Shown here: positions 6,829-13,651 of the stretch, in pieces
How the letters are laid out: each line of letters opens with the position of its first letter
How positions within the stretch are numbered: the stretch's first letter is position 1
DNA from: JAKSSM01 sp045629065
GTDB lineage: Bacteria > Bacillota > Clostridia > Peptostreptococcales > Anaerovoracaceae
DNA: 32,619 nucleotides
Reading direction: 5' to 3'
NCBI GenBank assembly: GCA_045629065.1
Contig: JAZQQK010000042.1
Span: 1 to 32,619, forward strand
Position numbers and translations under genes: made by a program
The notes under the pieces: model-generated
Seen by the model: only the letters and a program-made list of their open reading frames with translations
Databases searched by the model: none
Told to the model about the DNA's origin: nothing

Positions 6829-7305
6829 ATGACAGTAAAAGAAAAGACAAATGTGATGCGTGTTTTGGACCAAAAGAAGGTTCCATACAACGCATATCAC
6901 TATGAGAGCGAGGGCGCACTTTCTGGCGTAGAGGCGGCCAAGGCCATTAATATGCCAGAGGAAAAGATGTTCAAAACGCTTGTGACTGTGGGTAAGTCTA
7001 ACGAGCATTACGTTTTTGTAATTCCTGTAGCAAAGGAACTTGACCTCAAGGCGGCTGCTAGTGCAGCGGGCGAAAAGAACATCGAAATGATCGCGCAAAA
7101 AGAACTGTTGCCGCTCACGGGTTACATCCACGGTGGATGTTCACCGATTGGTATGAAAAAGCAGTTCAAGACTTTTATCGACAGCTCTGCCGAGGCGCAG
7201 GAAAAAATTGTTTTCAGCGCAGGAAAGATTGGATACCAGGTAGAAGTCGCTCCTGAAGACCTTAAAAAAGTTATAAATTTTAGATATTTTGACATAGCAA
7301 AGTAA
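6829..7305 (+). CDS. ybaK: YbaK-family Cys-tRNA(Pro) deacylase
   Basis: 158 residues of the YbaK/ProX-like editing family, which hydrolyses mischarged Cys-tRNA(Pro). Recognisable parts: SGVEAAKAINMPEEKMFKTLV (about 32-52), including the conserved Lys, VIPVAKELDLKAAASAAG (about 64-81), and the glycine-rich TGYIHGGCSPIGMKK (about 97-111), the signature active-site loop. Length is normal for the family. It is preceded by GGCGGA and followed by a strong terminator, so it is a single-gene unit. Confidence 0.9.
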   Translation: MTVKEKTNVMRVLDQKKVPYNAYHYESEGALSGVEAAKAINMPEEKMFKTLVTVGKSNEHYVFVIPVAKELDLKAAASAAGEKNIEMIAQKELLPLTGYIHGGCSPIGMKKQFKTFIDSSAEAQEKIVFSAGKIGYQVEVAPEDLKKVINFRYFDIAK

Positions 7306-7319
7306 TACAACACAAAAAT

Positions 7320-7353
7320 AGAGCCTAGGAGGGCAATCTCCTAGGCTCTTTCT
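7320..7353 (+). terminator. Strong terminator after ybaK
   Basis: AGAGCCTAGGAG (7320-7331) pairs perfectly with CTCCTAGGCTCT (7338-7349), then a T-rich end. A near-copy of the whole element ends the PLP decarboxylase gene at 25694-25727. Confidence 0.9.
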
Positions 7354-7415
7354 ATTTATCGCTAAAAGTGCTATAATTAGTATTACTGTTAGCGTATTAA
7401 GAAAGGATGTAAAAA

Positions 7416-8045
7416 ATGCCTACAACGAGACTTATAAAAGTTATCATCAGCATAGTGATGAGCCTAATAGCCGCAACATTGTACCTTACATTAAAGGGTG
7501 AGGAAAGAAAGAAATGCATGTATGCGATGTTCGCTTGCACTCTAGGAGATATATTTATGGTTGACACATTCGGATTAGGTGATGTTTCAACTTATCCGGG
7601 CGCAGGTTTCTTCATGTTAGGTCATGTGATATATGCACTTGCATTTATTAGTGCGTCAAAGAGAAAAGGATATAAGATTGTGAACGGTGGCTTCAAGACA
7701 GGGCTTGCATTCGTAATTGTTATGACTGCAGTTTTGGCAGTTCTTGCATTCGTGGTTCCAGAGAAACCAGAAACAGTAATGTTCTTCTTGATTTTGATCT
7801 ATATCGCAGTTATCACATTCAACCTGGTTTGCCAGTTCTCGTATGCTACTAACGAAAAGGGCGGCAGGCTGCTGCTAATCGCAGCGATGACATTATTCTT
7901 TGTATCAGATTGGGTAATTTTCTTGAACATGCTTGCAATTACACCTGCACATAACGATTTGGTGTGGGCTACATACATTCCAGCACAGATGTTTATAATT
8001 ATATTTAACTCAGGAAAAAGGGCTCGTGAGAGCGCGATTCAATAA
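7416..8045 (+). CDS. YhhN-family membrane protein (lysoplasmalogenase-like)
   Basis: 209 residues with about eight hydrophobic segments. Family motifs: TLGDIFMVD near residue 42 (GD with the acidic active-site region), GAGFFMLGHVIYALAF near 61-76 with the conserved His, and LFFVSDWVIFLN near 166 (SD motif). YhhN/TMEM86 proteins hydrolyse the vinyl-ether bond of lysoplasmalogens; plasmalogens are common in anaerobic Clostridia, so this activity is plausible. AAGGATG precedes the start. The end lies 10 bases before the start codon of the RidA-like gene, so the two are probably one operon. Confidence 0.8.
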   Translation: MPTTRLIKVIISIVMSLIAATLYLTLKGEERKKCMYAMFACTLGDIFMVDTFGLGDVSTYPGAGFFMLGHVIYALAFISASKRKGYKIVNGGFKTGLAFVIVMTAVLAVLAFVVPEKPETVMFFLILIYIAVITFNLVCQFSYATNEKGGRLLLIAAMTLFFVSDWVIFLNMLAITPAHNDLVWATYIPAQMFIIIFNSGKRARESAIQ

Positions 8046-8055
8046 GGAGGAAAAC

Positions 8056-8439
8056 ATGGCATTAAAATTTGTAAGTCTTGGCGATCCTAGCCAAGCCCCA
8101 TATTCCGATATCGTCGAGATTAATGACAAGATGATGTTCTTATCAGGTTTGGTCTCAGAGGACCTTGAAAAGGGCGTTTTGCTCCCTGGAACGATAACAG
8201 AAGAGACGAAGGTAGCTCTTGACAACATGAAGAAGATTCTCGAAGCAAATGGTTCCGACATGGAACATGTTATTAAGACAGAAGTTTTGCTTCATGATTT
8301 CAGTGAGCGTGACGAAATGAACGTGGAGTACAACAAACATTTCGTTGCTGGCAAGCGCCCAGCTAGACTTTGCTACGGCGGCGTAGACTTAGCCGATGGC
8401 CTCAAAATTGAAATCACAGCCATCGCCCTAAAGAAATAA
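8056..8439 (+). CDS. RidA-family (YjgF/YER057c/UK114) protein
   Basis: 127 residues. The start at 8056 is chosen because AAGGAGG lies 5 bases upstream, although the frame opens earlier. Family features: MFLSGLVSEDLEKGVLLPG (about 23-41), the TEETKVALDNMKKILEANGSDMEHVIKTEVLL block (about 44-75) and the C-terminal RPARLCYGGVDLADGLKIEITAIA with the conserved Arg that contacts the imine substrate carboxylate. RidA proteins hydrolyse reactive enamine/imine intermediates, such as 2-aminoacrylate. The Arg is present, but the flanking sequence differs somewhat from archetypal RidA, so the exact subfamily is open. Confidence 0.85.
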   Translation: MALKFVSLGDPSQAPYSDIVEINDKMMFLSGLVSEDLEKGVLLPGTITEETKVALDNMKKILEANGSDMEHVIKTEVLLHDFSERDEMNVEYNKHFVAGKRPARLCYGGVDLADGLKIEITAIALKK

Positions 8440-8443
8440 TTAA

Positions 8444-8596
8444 ACGGCCGAGTATATAAAGTACAATAATAAGCTTTATAAATGCACCAATCAGTTTGTG
8501 GCCAAAACCACGAAAGCTGGTGGATATACATATGTCCTGTTTGTAGAAGTAAATGGAACAGCTACTCTATTAATTCCAATGGCTAACTACTGCTAA
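8444..8596 (+). pseudogene. Possible 3' remnant of a gene, no start codon
   Basis: Fifty codons are open from just after the RidA stop to the TAA at 8594-8596, in a stretch otherwise without a gene. The translation includes FVAKTTKAGGYTYVLFVEVN and ends LLIPMANYC, with protein-like composition. There is no plausible start with a ribosome site, so if it ever coded it has lost its 5' end. An open frame of this length can arise by chance; this entry is weak. Confidence 0.25.
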
Positions 8597-8615
8597 TAAC
8601 AAAAAGAGCGAGAAT

Positions 8616-10319
8616 ATGCTTAAACAAGGAACTTTTATCAATAATAAATTTAATAAAATGCTGCTCGGATGTTTCTGGGGTAGTTTGGCATACGCTATCA
8701 ACTTGATGACGGATTCCATTGTCAGTGGTAATGTTCTCGGCGAAGTATCGCTACAGGCGGTTTCCATCGTTTATCCGTTGTTTTCAGTTGTGTATTTTGT
8801 TTCTTATCTTATTGCCCCTGGAGCGGGTGTTATCTTCGGAAAACGAATAGGTGAATTTAATAAGGAAGAGGCCTCTCGCGTTGTCGGTACAACTTTCGTA
8901 GCAACAGCGATTATCGGAGTCCTTCTCATGATTGGACTATGGCTCATTAAGATTCCTTTTTTAACTTATTATGGTTGCGAGGGTCAATTGATGGAAGAGG
9001 CCTCAAGATATTATAACTGGCTCATCTTCTTTGCTATAATAGAATGTATGGTAGTGCCATTGTATTATTTAACAGCCACGGATGGTGAAGCTGTTCTAGT
9101 ATCAGTTGCGAATACAGCTAATATTGTATCAAATGTGGCTTTGTCTTTTATTCTATCAGCGCAATATGGAATTGCAGGATTGGGAATAGCAACATGCGTT
9201 GGCAGGATGTTGTCTGCGACAGGCTATTTGTTCCACTTTTTCAGGAAATCAAATAATGTCAAGTTTCGTTTCTGCTTGGACCTGAAATATGTGAGGAAAG
9301 CTCTTTTCCTCAGTTTCAGTTACTACATGTATTATATATTCCTTGCAGTAGTAGATATCGTTTTAAACAAAATCATTATAAGCACATGCGGTATGGAATT
9401 GCTTCCTGCGTATGCTGTGGTTAATCTTGTATTCGGAACTTGTGAAATGTATGAAGCATTTACAACTTCAAGCATGGCAATGATTACTTGTTTTCTTGGA
9501 GAAAGAAACAGTCATGATATGAAGCTTCTCTTCAAGACTATAAGGCGCACGATGATTTGTATGGCCATTGGACTGTGGGCATTGTTCTTCTTCGGCGCGC
9601 CATTAATGCCACGCTTGTTTGGACTTGAAACAGAATTAACGATTAATGCAGCTATTTATGTTTCAAGGATAATGTCCTTTACAACTTTGGGATTTGGTAC
9701 ATGTTTCATGATCGGCAATGTTCTTTATACTATTGAAAAACCTTTGCTGTCATGTTTTGAATCTTTCCTAAATGATGCGGCTATGCCACTAATATGTTCA
9801 CTGCTGGCAGGTACTTTTTGGGGATTTAATGGTATTGTTGTAGGTATGGCTCTTAGCCCATATATGGCATTTGCAGTTTACTCTTTGGTTATGATTTCTT
9901 TCAAAGGAAAGAAGGGCTTCCCATTTTACTTTGAAACAGATGATGAAGAGGGTGTTTCCTATGATCTCTATGTTACAAAGGAGTCAATTCCTTTAGTAAG
10001 AGACTGGGTCTCCCACCAAGTAACAGACCATGGATTTAATATTAAGAACATAGAACTACTCATTGAAGAGTTTTATACGAGAGTGCTGGAGAAGAATCCA
10101 GGAAAACGGGTATTATCCGAATGTACACTGCTGTTCAGTGATAAACGGGTTAAGATTATCATTAGGGATAATGGTGTTATCTTCAACTTTATTGATGAGA
10201 ATAACAAAATTGAATCCCTTAATGCACACCTTCTTAACCTTCTATTAGAACAGACGACGGGAAAAGAATATCTTGTGACAGCGGCATTCAATAGGGACGG
10301 GTTTGTATTTGAAAAGTAG
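8616..10319 (+). CDS. MATE-family transporter fused to a GHKL-like ATPase domain
   Basis: 567 residues. About residues 10-440 form a 12-helix MATE/polysaccharide-exporter fold (KMLLGCFWGSLAYAINLMTDSIVSG at the start; repeated helices; a mid-protein loop separating two halves). About residues 445-567 are soluble and extra. They resemble a degenerate GHKL (anti-sigma/histidine-kinase) ATP-binding domain: an N-box-like IELLIEEFYTRVLEKN helix and a G1-like IIIRDNGVIFNF. MATE proteins export drugs or lipid-linked sugars using ion gradients, and a nucleotide-binding tail is unusual. The gene ends where the promoter of the first precursor begins, so it may supply immunity, export or sensing for the peptide island; that is inference. 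Confidence 0.85.
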   Translation: MLKQGTFINNKFNKMLLGCFWGSLAYAINLMTDSIVSGNVLGEVSLQAVSIVYPLFSVVYFVSYLIAPGAGVIFGKRIGEFNKEEASRVVGTTFVATAIIGVLLMIGLWLIKIPFLTYYGCEGQLMEEASRYYNWLIFFAIIECMVVPLYYLTATDGEAVLVSVANTANIVSNVALSFILSAQYGIAGLGIATCVGRMLSATGYLFHFFRKSNNVKFRFCLDLKYVRKALFLSFSYYMYYIFLAVVDIVLNKIIISTCGMELLPAYAVVNLVFGTCEMYEAFTTSSMAMITCFLGERNSHDMKLLFKTIRRTMICMAIGLWALFFFGAPLMPRLFGLETELTINAAIYVSRIMSFTTLGFGTCFMIGNVLYTIEKPLLSCFESFLNDAAMPLICSLLAGTFWGFNGIVVGMALSPYMAFAVYSLVMISFKGKKGFPFYFETDDEEGVSYDLYVTKESIPLVRDWVSHQVTDHGFNIKNIELLIEEFYTRVLEKNPGKRVLSECTLLFSDKRVKIIIRDNGVIFNFIDENNKIESLNAHLLNLLLEQTTGKEYLVTAAFNRDGFVFEK

Positions 10320-10337
10320 CATTAAATATTGTATAAT
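10309..10337 (+). promoter_or_regulatory. Promoter of the first double-glycine precursor
   Basis: TTGAAA (10309-10314) and TATAAT (10332-10337), spacer 17. The -35 box lies inside the last codons of the MATE gene. It would start transcription of the precursor-transporter operon. Confidence 0.7.
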
Positions 10338-10386
10338 AACAAGTTAAGGCATATAAAATATAGCAGAAAATCGAGAGGGCTTGATT

Positions 10387-10680
10387 ATGTTAGAAGAAAA
10401 GAAAACAGTAGAATTAAAAGATGAAGAATTAGAAAGAGTAGCAGGTGGTAGAGGCCGTGTCATTTACACTATCAATGCCGGTATTTATCACATTGTCGCA
10501 AACGAATATTTTCAAGTCACGAGTCAGCAAAGAGGGCCTGGGGGCTCACCTATTTCAGGAATACCGCTAAGGTTGGGAGAAGATGGCAAACTGCATAAGG
10601 AAGGTATTACAACGACTACTGTTGCTATTGGTACTCTGTGTAAATGTGCCACTGCAAACAATTTAGAGATTGTAGGCTAA
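10387..10680 (+). CDS. Short-leader double-glycine precursor 1
   Basis: 97 residues. The start at 10387 is chosen by analogy with the sister genes at 10759 and 19450, whose start codons sit the same distance after a GAGAGG site. Leader MLEEKKTVELKDEELERVAGG is followed by a roughly 76-residue cargo. PCAT exporters cut after the GG, so the mature protein should begin at RGRVIYTINAG. The cargo looks like a small beta-rich domain and has only two Cys (CKC), so it is unlikely to be a heavily cross-linked RiPP. Probably exported by the transporter downstream. No known domain recognised. Confidence 0.75.
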   Translation: MLEEKKTVELKDEELERVAGGRGRVIYTINAGIYHIVANEYFQVTSQQRGPGGSPISGIPLRLGEDGKLHKEGITTTTVAIGTLCKCATANNLEIVG

Positions 10681-10695
10681 GCAACCGCATTTAAG

Positions 10696-10761
10696 GATTT
10701 ACACGCATATATAGTAAAAGCATAACAAAATATATCAAAAGAAAGAGAGGACTTAATTGTG
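10696..10761 (+). promoter_or_regulatory. Conserved promoter/5' leader cassette, copy 1
   Basis: TTTACA (10698-10703), 17-base spacer, CATAAC (10721-10726), then a common 5' region with GAGAGG and start codon. The block closely matches 20235-20300, upstream of a zinc-ribbon precursor; its downstream half also precedes the gene at 19450. It is therefore a mobile or duplicated control cassette dedicated to double-glycine precursors. Confidence 0.7.
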
Positions 10762-11025
10762 TTAGAAGGAAAGAAAGCAGTAGAATTAAAAGAAGAAGAA
10801 TTAGAAGAGGTTAATGGTGGCTTATCATATAAGCAAACTGTTAATGGTGTTGAAAGAGTGATTGAGATTAAGGCCGGAATGACATTTACAACTGCTATGG
10901 AACCCGGAGAGACATGTACAGTTCTTATCGTACAATCCGAAGGCCTTCTCTATAAGATTAGCAATGGTTATACACGCAGCCATTTATTGACAGACCTTAA
11001 ACCAACATTCACAAATATTAACTAA
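10759..11025 (+). CDS. Short-leader double-glycine precursor 2
   Basis: 88 residues, starting with GTG after a GAGAGG site within the conserved cassette. Leader MLEGKKAVELKEEELEEVNGG, then a 67-residue cargo beginning LSYKQTVNGVERVIEIKAG. The cargo shares an RVI-x(1-3)-I-x-AG opening with precursor 1, so the two are likely divergent duplicates, but overall similarity is low. It has a single Cys. The gene ends 12 bases before the HlyD-like gene, in one operon with the exporter. Function of the mature peptide unknown: bacteriocin, signal or surface protein. Confidence 0.75.
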   Translation: MLEGKKAVELKEEELEEVNGGLSYKQTVNGVERVIEIKAGMTFTTAMEPGETCTVLIVQSEGLLYKISNGYTRSHLLTDLKPTFTNIN

Positions 11026-11037
11026 TCAGGAGAAGAA

Positions 11038-11457
11038 ATGAACGAGGAAGTATTTAGAAAGAAAAGCTTAGACAAAGTTAAGTCGCCAGAAAATCTTGAC
11101 GACTATATTCAACTTGCTAATCCAGGAGTATGGCTAATTATTATTAGTGTCGTTGTTCTTTTAATAGGCGCTTGCATTTGGGGTGCATTCGGACATGTCG
11201 ATAGTATTGTTGAGACAACTGTCAGAGTGGATGACGAAGTTATTAGCTGCAATATTCCTACAGAAGACATTTCATTTGTTATGGTTGGTACAGCTATGAA
11301 AGTGGGAGATTACGAGTTAGAGATAAGCAGTATAGGCGAGGAGACACCTATGGGATATCCTTGCACTCTAAAGTCTGACGAGAATATTGAAAAAGGATTT
11401 TATCCTGGAAAAATTGTGATAAAGAGCGTAAAACCTTTATCGTTTATATTTAATTGA
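11038..11457 (+). CDS. Miniature HlyD-like NHLM secretion accessory protein
   Basis: 139 residues preceded by AGGAGAAG. The start KSLDKVKSPENLDDYIQLANPGVWLIIISVVVLLIGACIWGAFGHVDS is the diagnostic N-terminus of NHLP/NHLM membrane-fusion (HlyD-family) proteins: a short cytoplasmic segment and one membrane helix (about 32-53). Family members in Gram-negatives run to several hundred residues with a long coiled-coil hairpin; here the coiled coil is absent and only a short beta domain (about 60-139) follows. In a cell with one membrane a periplasm-spanning part is not needed. It probably assists ABC1/ABC2 on the outer face. Confidence 0.85.
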   Translation: MNEEVFRKKSLDKVKSPENLDDYIQLANPGVWLIIISVVVLLIGACIWGAFGHVDSIVETTVRVDDEVISCNIPTEDISFVMVGTAMKVGDYELEISSIGEETPMGYPCTLKSDENIEKGFYPGKIVIKSVKPLSFIFN

Positions 11458-11467
11458 GAGTTTTGAT

Positions 11468-13639
11468 ATGGCAAAAAATATAAAAAAGCCGATTACAAAA
11501 GGTATTTGCAAGGTACCTGTAATAATGCAATTAGAAGCTTTAGAATGCGGGGCAGCAAGCCTTTGCATGATTTTGGCTTATTATAATAAATGGATACCGC
11601 TTGAACAAGTGAGAGAAGACTGCGGAGTTTCTAGAGATGGATCAAACGCAAAGAACGTTTTAAAAGCAGCAAGAAATTATGGTTTCATTGCTAAAGGTTA
11701 TCGCTATGAACCAGAGACTCTCAAAGAAAGTGGAACATTCCCATGCATAATACATTGGAATTTTAACCACTTTGTAGTGCTTGATGGATTTAGAAATGGC
11801 AAGGCATATATTAACGACCCAGCAAAGGGCTCGTATAGCATTTCTATGGAAAAGTTTGATGATTCTTTTACAGGAATATGCTTGCAGTTCGAGCCATCAG
11901 AAACCTTTGAACCTTCAGGCAAGCCAAAGAGTATGTTTTCCTTTGCGGCCAAGCGTTTGCAGGGCACGAGGGTAGCAATTCTATTTACGGTACTCACAGG
12001 AATTATTGCTTCATTAATGAGTATGCTTCAACCTGCATTCTCCAGAGTATTTATGGATAATTTGCTTACGGGCAGTGACTTAGAATGGTACACTCCATTC
12101 CTCATCCTATTAAGCGTATTTTCTTTAATACAGGTTGTTATGTCTGGTGTCCAAGCCATTTATTCGTTAAGATTAAATGGAAAAATGGCAGCTGTCGGTA
12201 ATGCTACTTATATTTGGAAAGTTCTCAAAATGCCAATGAAGTTTTTCACTCAACGTATGGCAGGAGACATTCAAAGTAGGCAAGCTGCCAATGCGTCGAT
12301 TGCAAATTCATTAATAGGCACGTTTGCACCATTGTTGTTAAATACAGCCATGATGGTTTTCTATTTGGTTGTAATGTTAAAATACAGCGTAATTTTGACA
12401 ATCATTGGACTAGCATCATTATCAATAAATGCTGCCGTTTCAAGATATATATCAAAAAAGCGTCTCAACATTACACGCGTTTCAATGAGAGATACTGCAA
12501 AGCTAGCTGCAGCAACTGTTGCTGGCATTGAAATGATTGAGACGATTAAAGCATCTGGTGCAGAAAACGGATTCTTTAAGAAGTGGGCCGGATATCAGGC
12601 AAGCGTTAATACTCAAGAGGTAAAGTTCCTTAAAATTAACCAATATCTTGGAATGATTCCACAGTTTGTTTCTGCTTTAGCTAATTATGCTGTGCTTTTC
12701 CTCGGCGTTTGGTTAACAATGGAGGGACAATTTACAGCAGGTATGGTTATGGCCTTCCAGGGATTTTTAGCATCATTTATGACACCAGCTATGACTCTTG
12801 TTTCTGCTGGTCAAACCCTTCAAGAAATGCGTGCGCAGATGGAGCGTGTAGATGATGTAATGGAATACCCTGATGATATAGTTTTTGACGAAGAAAATAC
12901 AACGGATGATTATAGAAAACTAAAGGGAAATATCGAGCTAAAAAATGTGGTCTTTGGATATTCACCTCTTTCAGAACCTTTGATTAAGGATTTCAATTTA
13001 TCGCTTACACCTGGAAAGAGCGTTGCAATTGTCGGTGCATCCGGATGTGGCAAATCTACAATGTCAAAACTTATTTCAGGTTTATATCAACCTTGGTCAG
13101 GAGAAATTCTATTTGATGGAAAACCAATGAAGGAAATTCCTAAGGATGTATTCAAGGGCTCATTGGCTGTTGTCGATCAGGATATAATTTTATTCGAGGA
13201 TACTATTGCCAATAACATTAAGATGTGGGATGACAGTATCGAAGATTTTGAAATGATACTCGCAGCACATGACGCTCAAATACATGATGATATTATGCAA
13301 CATCCAAATGGATATCAGCATAAAATCATAGAGGGAGGAAAGGACTTTTCCGGAGGACAAAGACAACGTCTAGAGATAGCGAGAACTTTAGCCCAAGATC
13401 CTTCAATTGTTATTTTAGATGAGGCAACAAGTGCCTTAGATGCCAAGACAGAATATGAAACTGTTAAAGCTATTAAAGCAAGAGGAATAGCTACGATAAT
13501 CATCGCCCATAGGTTGTCCACTATACGTTCCTGCGATGAAATAATCGTTATGGAACATGGCGAGATTAAAGATCGTGGAACACATAAAGAATTAATGGAA
13601 AAGAGCAAGATTTATATTGATCTTGTGAGCGCAGAGTAA
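11468..13639 (+). CDS. NHLM-type peptidase-containing ABC exporter (ABC1, PCAT)
   Basis: 723 residues in three parts. Residues about 13-145 are a C39 cysteine peptidase: catalytic Cys27 in QLEALECGAASL, the His in IHWNFNHFVVLDGF, the Asp in YINDPAKG. About 160-450 is the six-helix permease. About 480-720 is the ATPase, with Walker A GASGCGKST, signature SGGQRQRLEIARTLA and Walker B IVILDEATSALD. Such PCATs cut leader peptides after the double glycine and export the cargo. It lies ten bases after the HlyD-like gene and is followed after 12 bases by ABC2, as in NHLM clusters. All catalytic residues are present. It is the only such peptidase in the window, so it probably handles all precursors here. 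Confidence 0.95.
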   Translation: MAKNIKKPITKGICKVPVIMQLEALECGAASLCMILAYYNKWIPLEQVREDCGVSRDGSNAKNVLKAARNYGFIAKGYRYEPETLKESGTFPCIIHWNFNHFVVLDGFRNGKAYINDPAKGSYSISMEKFDDSFTGICLQFEPSETFEPSGKPKSMFSFAAKRLQGTRVAILFTVLTGIIASLMSMLQPAFSRVFMDNLLTGSDLEWYTPFLILLSVFSLIQVVMSGVQAIYSLRLNGKMAAVGNATYIWKVLKMPMKFFTQRMAGDIQSRQAANASIANSLIGTFAPLLLNTAMMVFYLVVMLKYSVILTIIGLASLSINAAVSRYISKKRLNITRVSMRDTAKLAAATVAGIEMIETIKASGAENGFFKKWAGYQASVNTQEVKFLKINQYLGMIPQFVSALANYAVLFLGVWLTMEGQFTAGMVMAFQGFLASFMTPAMTLVSAGQTLQEMRAQMERVDDVMEYPDDIVFDEENTTDDYRKLKGNIELKNVVFGYSPLSEPLIKDFNLSLTPGKSVAIVGASGCGKSTMSKLISGLYQPWSGEILFDGKPMKEIPKDVFKGSLAVVDQDIILFEDTIANNIKMWDDSIEDFEMILAAHDAQIHDDIMQHPNGYQHKIIEGGKDFSGGQRQRLEIARTLAQDPSIVILDEATSALDAKTEYETVKAIKARGIATIIIAHRLSTIRSCDEIIVMEHGEIKDRGTHKELMEKSKIYIDLVSAE

Positions 13640-13651
13640 GGAGGTAGCATA

